Assembly: GCF_016863535.1 (NCBI RefSeq)
Contig: NZ_BOPB01000016.1
Location: 95,402 to 159,401, forward strand
Direction: 5' to 3'
DNA from: Micromonospora lutea
Lineage (GTDB): Bacteria; Actinomycetota; Actinomycetes; Mycobacteriales; Micromonosporaceae
DNA: 64,000 bases
The notes beneath the pieces are model-generated. The model had not been told where the DNA came from. It worked only from the letters and a program-made list of their open reading frames with translations, and searched no databases. Below, piece by piece: positions 33,901 to 39,858 of the stretch; the stretch's first letter is position 1, and each line of letters starts with the position of its first letter. The position numbers and the translations under genes were made by a program.

Positions 33901-34103
33901 TCAGTGGTGCGCCGTCTCCCGTTTCACATCTGCGACGAAGGCGATCCATGCGGCAGGACGGAGCGTCAGCAGCGGGCCACTCGGTCCTTGCTGTCGCGCA
34001 GCCCGATGATGCCGGGCAGGTTGTCGACGACCTCGACACAGTTACCGCCGTTGTTGCTGCGGCTGGACTTGCGCCAGTGTTGGACCCCCGCGGCGGTGCG
34101 AGG
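33901..34103 (-). pseudogene. DUF397 gene broken by a one-base deletion
   Basis: Reading from the WRKSSRSNNGGNCVEVVDNLPG end, the minus strand encodes a typical DUF397 protein as far as LRDSKD. A single G is then missing at about 33982-33984 (CACTCGGTCC where the paralogues have CACTCGGGTCC), which runs into a TGA. After the shift the frame resumes as PSGPLLTLRPAAWIAFVADVKRET to a stop at 33901. There is also no start codon between the domain and the in-frame TAA that ends the gene upstream. It is very similar at DNA level to 36695-36992. Confidence 0.8.
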
Positions 34104-34529
34104 TTAGATCCGGCTGGCCAGAGCTGCCGCCTCGGTGAGGAGGGCGTCCAACTCCTCGTCAGAGACGGTGCCCGCGCCGAGGATGTGCAGGATGGTCAGA
34201 CCTTGGACGCGGCCGGCAAGGTGCGGGTCGATATCAGTGTCGACGCTCGGATCGAGAGCAGCGCTGATCAACTCTTCCGCGCTGGTCGCATCGGTTCCGG
34301 GGCCACCGGTTGTGGTGAGGCGCATCTCGCTGACGAACCGGATCACCTCATCCGGGCTGGCACCGTCGGGAAACCGCCGGTTGACGGCAAAGTAGAAAAC
34401 CGCACCAAGCAGAGTGCTGAAGCCCTCCCAACCTTGGTCATCGAGGCGTGCCTCGATGCGGTCGTTCTCCGCGTGCTCGCCCTTCACCATCGTCCGGATG
34501 TAGGCGACCAGCTGAGAGCTGCTGGTCAT
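34104..34529 (-). CDS. Unknown helical protein, about 141 residues (family A, intact copy)
   Basis: 141 residues, acidic and predicted mostly helical, without signal or membrane segment. Key stretches are LVAYIRTMVKGEHAENDRI, LLGAVFYFAVNRRFP, SPDEVIRFVSEMR, and EELDALLTEAAALASR. It is a paralogue of the frameshifted gene upstream (34573-34997): both share GAVF.(I/F)AVN.RF and the (P/S)D(E/V)(V/A).(R/Q)FV motif. ATG 34529 follows AAAGAAG. Probable last functional gene of the minus-strand run that begins at 36613. Family not recognised. Confidence 0.65.
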   Translation of the reverse strand: MTSSSQLVAYIRTMVKGEHAENDRIEARLDDQGWEGFSTLLGAVFYFAVNRRFPDGASPDEVIRFVSEMRLTTTGGPGTDATSAEELISAALDPSVDTDIDPHLAGRVQGLTILHILGAGTVSDEELDALLTEAAALASRI

Positions 34530-34572
34530 GTCACTTCTTTTTGATCGGTCGTTTGGCATGGGATCGTCCGAG

Positions 34573-34997
34573 CTACATGTATTCCGCAGCGGTCTGTTCC
34601 GCTTCGGTGACGAAGGCGTTGAGCTGCTCCGGTGTCGGATTGGCATCTTGCAGGATCTTGGTCAGGACGAACAGCTCTGCGCCGAGCGCCACGTCTGGGG
34701 AGATGTTGTCGGCCAGCTCTGCTTCGCCGAGGGCGGCACGGATAAGGCCTTCCGTCTCCAGCGCGGGGATGCTGTCTCCCTCCTCGTAGCCGGCTCGGGC
34801 CGAGGCCACGAATTGAGCGACATCGGCAGGCGTAGTGTCGGGCCCGAAGCGACCGTTGACGGCGATGGCGAAGACGGCCCCGATCACCTGGCGGCCCCGG
34901 TCCACTTGTCACGGTCAAGATCCGCTATGAGGGCATCGGTCTTCGTCCAGTCGCCCCGGGCCATGGACTGGATCAACTCACCCAGCTTTGTCACCAC
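34573..34997 (-). pseudogene. Family A paralogue with a one-base frameshift
   Basis: From GTG 34997 (AGGA 6 nt upstream; GTG 34994 alternative) the frame reads VVTKLGELIQSMARGDWTKT and on to DKWTGAAR, then stops. One frame over, it continues QVIGAVFAIAVNGRF to a TAG at 34573. Together they align along their whole length with the 141-residue neighbour. The span is 425 nt where the intact paralogue has 426, so one base is missing near 34890. It could be a true pseudogene, a sequencing error or, less likely, recoding. Confidence 0.7.
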
Positions 34998-35067
34998 GCA
35001 TTCCTGGAACGCCGCTGCAACGGGACCTGGGCGGCGTCCTGCGCCGCCTGAGCTGAGAGAGCCGAGA

Positions 35068-35700
35068 TCAAAGCTCGACCCGGTATGCCTTCAGGGTCTT
35101 GACGCAGAGGCGGAGTTCGCCCGCGAGATCACGCAAGAGGTTGCGCGTGGCAGTCAGTTGTCCCTCTACGGTCGAGGTCACCTCAGGTCGTCCGCCGGCA
35201 AGAATAACGCTGATCTCGTCCTGGCTCGCCCACACCTTTCGGTGGATCGCATCGAGTTGCCGCGAAGTTCGGTCGAGTCGACCCCTCACATTGTCCAGTC
35301 CACCGATGACCTGGCCGACGATGCCCGCTGAGTCGCCGCGAGCCCTCGACCCGGGAGGGCTGCCACTTGAGTGCTGGTGTCGCCTTCGGCGACCCTCGAC
35401 GGAGCTTGCCGCTGACCTTCGCTGGTCACGGCGTTCGCGGAGATGGTCGATGCCGGCTACGACAAACGCCTTGCCCTGAGAGCCCACCATGCCCCCGATG
35501 ATCGCTCCGCTGGTCGACGCGACAGCAGGTGACACCGGCAGGCCCCACCTGGCGCCCGCGAGGCCGACCAGCATCCCCACGCCAGCACCACCCCATTCGA
35601 CCAGCTTGCCGAGCCCTTCCTTGGCACTCTCGTACTTGAGCCGCCGCGCGAACGGTCGCTCAACCTGTTTCCTGCGACGGTTGTCCTTGCGCCAGCTCAT
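35068..35700 (-). CDS. Glycine-rich membrane-associated protein with coiled-coil tail, unknown
   Basis: 210 residues. A very basic N-terminus (SWRKDNRRRKQVERPFARR) precedes a hydrophobic, glycine-zipper-like section (about 45-95: GGAGVGMLVGLAGARWGLP, SGAIIGGMVGSQGKAFVVAG). A Ser/Arg/Gly linker and a C-terminal helical coiled-coil-prone part (IGGLDNVRGRLDRTSRQLDA to the end) follow. ATG 35700 overlaps the stop of the preceding gene (TGATG), so the two are coupled. No family recognised. It may insert in or lie on the membrane. Confidence 0.6.
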   Translation of the reverse strand: MSWRKDNRRRKQVERPFARRLKYESAKEGLGKLVEWGGAGVGMLVGLAGARWGLPVSPAVASTSGAIIGGMVGSQGKAFVVAGIDHLRERRDQRRSAASSVEGRRRRHQHSSGSPPGSRARGDSAGIVGQVIGGLDNVRGRLDRTSRQLDAIHRKVWASQDEISVILAGGRPEVTSTVEGQLTATRNLLRDLAGELRLCVKTLKAYRVEL

Positions 35701-36335
35701 CAGGCAGTTATCGGGTCCAGGTACGCGCAACTGACGGCGATTAGCAACGGCAGATGAACGGCGACATCTCGGGCTACCTCGTCAGAAGTGGCCCCTGACG
35801 GTTCGTCACCCTCTGCAACGTTCTCGGAATCATCTGCGTATAGATCGCATGACCGCCAGAGGTTGGGATCGCGCCACGAGAACGACCAGAGTCCGTAGAC
35901 GTCGACCGGCACGGCGACTTTGGGTTGGCCGGCGTGGCCGATGCGGTGCAGGTGAGGTTCCTCGGGGGTGGAGCCGAGGCCCTCGCCGAGGGGAAGGAGT
36001 TTGTGGCGGCGGAAGACCGGTTCGAGGTCACCGTCGGTGTCGAACTCCACGAGTAGGCCGCGTGCGATCAGGCTGTCGACCAGCCGGGCTGCCTGGGGTT
36101 CAGGGTTCGGGGCGGTTTCCAGCAGCCGGATCAGCGAGTCGCGATTGACTTCGAGTTTGGCGTGTCGCTCGGCGTCCACGAAGGCCGCTGCCCAGACGGC
36201 GGCCTCGGTCTCGGTCAACTCGATGAGGTCGTCGCCGAGATGGATCTCGTAGCACTCGGGAATCGGGTCCGGTGGTCGGACGTAACGGTAGCGGGGTCCC
36301 ATGGACAGGCCGACCGGGACGATGACGCGTGGCAT
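35700..36335 (-). CDS. Unknown protein with winged-helix/PqqD-like segment
   Basis: 211 residues, soluble. Residues about 30-100 (DDLIELTETEAAVWAAAFVD, then SLIRLLETAPNPEPQAARLV and SLIARGLLVEF) have the pattern of a PqqD-like or winged-helix domain. The C-terminal half (PVDVYGLWSFSWRDPNLW, EVARDVAVHLPLLIAVSCAY) is not recognisable. ATG 36335 follows GAGAGG, 17 nt after the small helical gene at 36353. It belongs to the same putative operon. Function unknown. Confidence 0.6.
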   Translation of the reverse strand: MPRVIVPVGLSMGPRYRYVRPPDPIPECYEIHLGDDLIELTETEAAVWAAAFVDAERHAKLEVNRDSLIRLLETAPNPEPQAARLVDSLIARGLLVEFDTDGDLEPVFRRHKLLPLGEGLGSTPEEPHLHRIGHAGQPKVAVPVDVYGLWSFSWRDPNLWRSCDLYADDSENVAEGDEPSGATSDEVARDVAVHLPLLIAVSCAYLDPITA

Positions 36336-36352
36336 GGAAGGCCTCTCGGGTG

Positions 36353-36613
36353 TCAGAAGCTGGCGGCGTATCGCTTGGTCGTCTCGACCGCGCCGCCCGC
36401 GAGCTGCGATGCCTCGTTGAGCTTCGCCTTGACCTGCTGGATCTGGCTGACCGCCTGGCTGACCGCCGGGTGGCTGCTGCCGGCGGTGACGGCCTGCAAC
36501 AGCGCCAAGCTCTGCTCCAGCGAGTCGTGTACGGCGCGAAGCTGGAGGACGGTCTGCTGAGTCTGCTGGCCGAATCGGTTGATGCCGGCCTTGATCTCCT
36601 CAATCGACGCCAC
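36353..36613 (-). CDS. Small helical protein (DUF6244-like), copy 1
   Basis: 86 residues, all-helical and coiled-coil-prone, without Cys or signal peptide. It begins MASIEEIKAGINRFGQQTQQ and continues through SLEQSLALLQAVTAGSSHP and QIQQVKAKLNEASQLAGG. It resembles a family I recall as DUF6244 in Micromonosporaceae (from memory, unverified), and in size and helicity WXG100-type proteins, though no WXG motif is present. A strong GGGGAGGAG ribosome-binding site precedes GTG 36613. First gene of the run 36613 to 34104. A paralogue lies at 37139. Confidence 0.68.
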   Translation of the reverse strand: MASIEEIKAGINRFGQQTQQTVLQLRAVHDSLEQSLALLQAVTAGSSHPAVSQAVSQIQQVKAKLNEASQLAGGAVETTKRYAASF

Positions 36614-36635
36614 TGCGACTCCTCCCCGTGGGCAT

Positions 36636-36682
36636 CGGACAATGTCCGCAGCGACCGTACCGGACCATGCACCGTCCGTCAG
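36636..36682 (-). promoter_or_regulatory. Promoter and palindromic operator of the 36613 operon
   Basis: On the minus strand CTGACG (36682-36677) and TACGGT (36659-36654) are 17 nt apart. A 13-bp palindrome, CGGACA-A-TGTCCG (36636-36648), lies between this promoter and the ribosome-binding site, where a repressor would block transcription. Confidence 0.5.
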
Positions 36683-36766
36683 CCCTCGGTCGCAGATCGG
36701 TCAACATCGCCGAATCGTATGTGCGGTCCCGCGCCGGGTGGCCGAGACAATGAGTCGTGGAACCAC

Positions 36767-36806
36767 CAGCGGAGGGAAGCCGTGCTTTCCGGCGTTCCCT
36801 CCGTTG
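36767..36806 (-). terminator. Terminator of the DUF397 gene at 36813
   Basis: AGCGGAGGGAA (36768-36778) pairs with TTCCCTCCGTT (36795-36805), with one G-T pair, and an inner GCCG/CGGC stem. It is the intact counterpart of the hairpin at 33855-33894. Confidence 0.6.
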
Positions 36807-36812
36807 CTGTCG

Positions 36813-37013
36813 TCAGTGGTGCAGCGTTTCCCGTTTCACCTCTGCGACGAAGACGATCCATGCGGCAGGACGGAACGTCAGCACCGGGCCACTCGGGTCC
36901 TTGCTGTCGCGCAGCCCGATGATGCCGGGCAGGTTGTCGACGACCTCGATACAGTTGCCGCCGTTGTTGCTGCGGCTGGACTTGCGCCAGAGGGCATCGG
37001 TCAGGTCAGGCAC
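36813..37013 (-). CDS. DUF397 protein, copy 2
   Basis: 66 residues from GTG 37013, with AGAGGAG just upstream. The full DUF397 domain is present: LWRKSSRSNNGGNCIEV, VVDNLPGIIGLRDSKDPSG, AAWIVFVAEVKRET. In Streptomyces such small proteins pair with XRE/DUF5753 regulators and resemble antitoxin-like or developmental partners (BldB/WhiJ-type pairs). Here the adjoining XRE gene is reduced to a tail fragment. An in-frame ATG at 37136 would give a 107-residue fusion, but that upstream part looks like a remnant. Confidence 0.8.
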   Translation of the reverse strand: MPDLTDALWRKSSRSNNGGNCIEVVDNLPGIIGLRDSKDPSGPVLTFRPAAWIVFVAEVKRETLHH

Positions 37014-37136
37014 GGGAATACTCCTCTGCGACTTGCTGGACGAGGGGCACCGATACGCTCGACGGTCGCTTTCGCTTGATTGATCAAGTGAAAGAGTGCC
37101 GTCATGGAGGGTCGCCTTTATGTCGCCGACGCTCAT
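37014..37136 (-). pseudogene. Junction of two gene fragments upstream of DUF397 copy 2
   Basis: ATG 37136 starts MSVGDIKATLHDG two bases after the 37139 gene, the spacing of a normal next operon gene. After about 13 residues a neighbouring frame gives the more natural helical sequence HLINQAKATVERIGAP. At the other end, a third frame reads LVQQVAEEYSRA and stops, identical in its last 10 residues to the C-terminus of the intact XRE regulator (38023). This is therefore a recombination scar between a broken small-protein gene and the tail of a lost XRE gene. Confidence 0.6.
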
Positions 37137-37138
37137 GG

Positions 37139-37402
37139 TCAGCCCAGAACGCTGATGTACTGCCGGGCGGCCTGGGTGCTTCCCTGGAGAGTCGTGGCAG
37201 CTTCGATCAGCCGTTGCTTGCTCTGCTCTGCGCGGGCGATGGACTCGGCGAGGGCGGGGTGACCGGTGCCGGCGGCGACCATCCGCAGCAGGGTGAGCAC
37301 CTGCTCGATACCGTCGACAGTCGCCCGGATCTGGTTCGTGGTGGTGTTGCTCTGCTCGGCTGCCTGGGCGAGCGCGGCCTTTACCTGCTCGATGCTGGCC
37401 AT
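37139..37402 (-). CDS. Small helical protein (DUF6244-like), copy 2
   Basis: 87 residues, helical, paralogous to the 36353 protein: MASIEQVKAALAQAAEQSNT, EQVLTLLRMVAAGTGHP and SKQRLIEAATTLQGSTQAAR match it in pattern. ATG 37402 follows GGGAAGGA. A possible promoter is TGCGAA-17-TAGTGT on the minus strand, with the -10 at 37476-37471, and ACTGATCAGT, a perfect 10-bp palindrome, lies at 37451-37460. Function unknown. Confidence 0.68.
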   Translation of the reverse strand: MASIEQVKAALAQAAEQSNTTTNQIRATVDGIEQVLTLLRMVAAGTGHPALAESIARAEQSKQRLIEAATTLQGSTQAARQYISVLG

Positions 37403-37518
37403 GCCGTCCTTCCCGAACTGACAGACGCACCGCAGAGTCCGGCGGGCGTCACTGATCAGTAGTCGGGCGAACACTATCCGACGTGGATGGCTGTTCGCAG
37501 CCCCGCGTTGGACGAGTA

Positions 37519-37555
37519 GGGGAACGCCATCATGCGTGGACGATTGACGTTCCCC
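37519..37555 (-). terminator. Terminator of the DUF397 gene at 37567
   Basis: GGGGAACG (37519-37526) pairs with CGTTCCCC (37548-37555), 11 nt after the stop. Confidence 0.55.
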
Positions 37556-37566
37556 GTTTCCTGCGC

Positions 37567-37785
37567 TCAGTAGCGCAGCGTTTCCCGTTTCAGACCAGAG
37601 ACGAAGGTTGCCCACGCCGTTGGATTGAACGCGAGGACCGGGCCGTTGGGGTCCTTGCTGTCTCGTAGGCCCACCGAACCCGCGAAGTCGTTCGCGACCT
37701 CAACGCAGTTGCCGGATCCGTTGCTGCGCGTACTCTTCCGCCAGGTCACGCGGGCCGTGCTGACCTCGTCCACCCGCGCCGTCAT
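37567..37785 (-). CDS. DUF397 protein, copy 4
   Basis: 72 residues from ATG 37785 (ATG 37824 alternative, 85 residues). VTWRKSTRSNGSGNCVEVAN, GLRDSKDPNGPVLAFNP and WATFVSGLKRETLRY define the domain. It is the most diverged of the four copies. It lies directly after copy 3 on the same strand, so XRE, copy 3 and copy 4 are likely one transcript. Confidence 0.78.
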   Translation of the reverse strand: MTARVDEVSTARVTWRKSTRSNGSGNCVEVANDFAGSVGLRDSKDPNGPVLAFNPTAWATFVSGLKRETLRY

Positions 37786-37829
37786 CTCATGACTCGTCGT
37801 TGCTGGGCAGCGCCGCATCGTCATATTGC

Positions 37830-38030
37830 TCAGCTCGCCGATGTCTCGCGCTTCACCCCGGTGACGAAGGCGGTCCATGTTGCCGGGTTGAACGTCAGCA
37901 CCGGGCCACTCGGGTCTTTGCTGTCGCGTAGCCCGATGATGCCGGGCAGGTTGTCGGCGACCTCAACGCAGTTGCCACCGGCGTTGCTGCGGCTGGATTT
38001 GCGCCAGACGGCACCGGTCAGGTCAGGCAC
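37830..38030 (-). CDS. DUF397 protein, copy 3 (partner of the XRE regulator)
   Basis: 66 residues. GTG 38030 lies inside the end of the XRE gene (8-nt overlap), with AGAGGAG as ribosome-binding site in the XRE coding sequence. The domain is complete: VWRKSSRSNAGGNCVEVADN, GIIGLRDSKDPSGPVLTF, FVTGVKRET. The overlap with a DUF5753-type regulator is the canonical arrangement of these pairs. Confidence 0.85.
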   Translation of the reverse strand: MPDLTGAVWRKSSRSNAGGNCVEVADNLPGIIGLRDSKDPSGPVLTFNPATWTAFVTGVKRETSAS

Positions 38031-38928
38031 GGGAATACTCCTCTGCAACTTGCTGGATCAGGCTCTTGGAGTGGGACTCGTTCAGAACCCGGCGCGTCAT
38101 GTCGGCCCAGATGGAATCATAGACAGCCGTCTCATGAGGCTTGTCGAGATAGATCGCTCCCGTCGCGGCCTCCAGGTAGGCCACGGGTGGTTCGATCTCC
38201 CGGCCCTTGCTGTCGCGCGGAAAGTCCAGGATCGAGAAGGAACCAGCCGTCATCCCGGCGTGCAGTCCCGCAGAAAATTCCAGCACTCGGACAGTCACGT
38301 TCGGTAGTTCCGCTGCCTTCAAGACCTGGTGCAGTTGTTCGGCCATGATCTTGGCATTGCCGACTGGGCGGCGCACCACGGCCTCGTTGATTATCACGCT
38401 CAGTCGCGGGGCGGAGAACCGAGTGAGTAGTGCTTGCCGCTCGATCCGGAGCTGGATGGCGCGCTGCTGCTCTTCGTCATCCCCCGCGTTGATCGCGCCG
38501 TTGGGCAGCTTGAGTAGCTGCTCGGTGTAGGCGCGGGTCTGGAACAAGCCAGGGACCAGTTCGGCTTCATACTGCCTGATGTTGGACGCGGCATCTTCCA
38601 GCCCGATGTAAAGCTGGAACCAGCGCGGCAGGCCGGAACCGATGTAGTCGTGCCACCAGTTCTTGTTCTCCCGGGTAGCTGCCGTCATCGCGAGCAGCAC
38701 TTCGCTGTCCTCGGCGGACGCACCGTAGAGGTCGAGCATCTGCTGCACGTCTGCCTGCCGGTAGCGGACGTGCTCGGCACCGTTCTCGATGCGGTGCAAC
38801 GTGGCACGCGCCCGGTCCAGGCGTTCGGCGGCCTGCTCCATCGTCAGTCCTGCCGCCTTGCGCAAGGACTCGAACTTGCGCCCGATCTGCCGCCGCAGCA
38901 TGGTCGAGCCGGTCACTGATTGTGACAC
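38023..38928 (-). CDS. XRE-family regulator with DUF5753 domain
   Basis: 301 residues. N-terminal helix-turn-helix (RRQIGRKFESLRKAAGLTME, AAERLDRARATLHRIENG) and a long C-terminal DUF5753 domain from about residue 90 (WWHDYIGSGLPRWFQLYIGL, AELVPGLFQTRAYTEQLL, RLSVIINEAVVRRPVG, VRVLEFSAGLHAGM). GTG 38928 follows GGAGGG. Such regulators act with the DUF397 protein encoded just downstream; pairs of this kind influence development and antibiotic production in Streptomyces. The DNA target is not known. Confidence 0.88.
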   Translation of the reverse strand: MSQSVTGSTMLRRQIGRKFESLRKAAGLTMEQAAERLDRARATLHRIENGAEHVRYRQADVQQMLDLYGASAEDSEVLLAMTAATRENKNWWHDYIGSGLPRWFQLYIGLEDAASNIRQYEAELVPGLFQTRAYTEQLLKLPNGAINAGDDEEQQRAIQLRIERQALLTRFSAPRLSVIINEAVVRRPVGNAKIMAEQLHQVLKAAELPNVTVRVLEFSAGLHAGMTAGSFSILDFPRDSKGREIEPPVAYLEAATGAIYLDKPHETAVYDSIWADMTRRVLNESHSKSLIQQVAEEYSRA

Positions 38929-39259
38929 TGCGTGCCCTCCGGCCTCTGTGAACCATCAACACCCGTGCGTTCAATTCAAGCGCCCTGCTGTTGCAAAAGC
39001 AATAGACACGTCACAGGTGGTGAATAGCTTCTGCAAGGCAACCGAAGGCGCGATCTTCCTGACACATTGCAATTGGCCTGACTCGGTGCTTGACTGCGTT
39101 GGCGGCCACTGTGGAAGTGCTGGTCAGGGGCCATGTCTGCCCCGCTGTCGTACCGCCAAGGAGGGCTGCGGTGGTGGGTGCGCGGCGGGTCCGTCGGTGC
39201 GCGGCGGGCCGATGGACCCGCCTTCCACATCGCTGACGCTGACGAGAGCGAGGTCTGTC
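38929..39259. other. Divergent intergenic region, 331 nt
   Basis: The region separates the XRE regulator from the DivIVA operon. Its left half is AT-richer than its surroundings and contains TTGC-AAAA-GCAA (near 38992). Its right half has a 13-bp direct repeat GGTGCGCGGCGGG at 39177-39189 and 39196-39208. No convincing promoter or RNA gene was seen; a 67-codon open frame at 39133 looks spurious. Confidence 0.4.
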
Positions 39260-39601
39260 ATGCGCAACCCATTCCGGCGGCGAACCGCCGGGCCCACGGA
39301 CACCAGGTACGCCGCGCGGCACGCCGAGCAGCGTGACGGCCTTCCACAGTCGGGGACCTGCTACCGGACGGGCAGTTACCGTCCGCTGCGGCCGTGGCAG
39401 GTGCGTCAGCAGCGGTTCCGGCTGGGGCGGCGCGGCTACGACCCGATCGAGGTCGCCAGGTTTCTCGACCAGGTCGCCGGTGACCTGGAGGCGGCGTACC
39501 GGCAGGTGGCCGATTCCCGCCGGGAAGCAGACCAGGTCAAGGCCGCGCTGCGGCGTTGGCGCTCCGAGCAGGTACGGGCGAACCAGGGGCACTACCGGTG
39601 A
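39260..39601 (+). CDS. DivIVA-domain protein
   Basis: 113 residues. After a basic N-terminus (MRNPFRRRTAGPTDTRYAAR) comes a DivIVA-like motif: RQQRFRLGRRGYDPIEVARF, LDQVAGDLEAAYRQVADSRR, then a helix to the end. The GYDP(I/L)EV.FL pattern marks the membrane-binding head of DivIVA/Wag31 proteins, but the long coiled coil of true DivIVA is missing. It may localise to the cell pole or septum or simply be a small adaptor. Its stop overlaps the next start (GTGA). Confidence 0.75.
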   Translation: MRNPFRRRTAGPTDTRYAARHAEQRDGLPQSGTCYRTGSYRPLRPWQVRQQRFRLGRRGYDPIEVARFLDQVAGDLEAAYRQVADSRREADQVKAALRRWRSEQVRANQGHYR

Positions 39602-39858
39602 GCGGGCGGTACGTCGTGCATCTGCCGGTGGTGGCGTCCGACCTGCTCGGCGCGCAGCGGCTGGCCCGGGTGGTGGCCCGGTGGGCGTCGATGCTGCCGC
39701 AGGCGGACCCGGGGGAGACCACCGTGTCGTTCGAGGACGAGCAGGGCGTACGCCATCGGGTCTTCTGTGACCTGCGGCTGCCCGGCGGCGGGCGGTGCCT
39801 GCTGGGGGTCGACCACGACGGAGCGTGCGCCCGCCGGTTGGGTGGTCTTCGGCTATGA
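39598..39858 (+). CDS. Small unknown protein in the DivIVA operon
   Basis: 86 residues from GTG 39598. VSGRYVVHLPVVASDLLGAQ, VARWASMLPQADPGETTVSF, RVFCDLRLPGGGRCLLGVDH. Predicted alpha/beta with two Cys; no motif recognised. It overlaps both neighbours by four bases, so all three proteins are probably made in fixed ratio. Confidence 0.65.
   Translation: MSGRYVVHLPVVASDLLGAQRLARVVARWASMLPQADPGETTVSFEDEQGVRHRVFCDLRLPGGGRCLLGVDHDGACARRLGGLRL

Noticed and set aside
39133..39336. 67-codon frame upstream of the DivIVA-domain gene
   Set aside because: Overlaps the DivIVA gene out of frame, no ribosome-binding site, biased composition.
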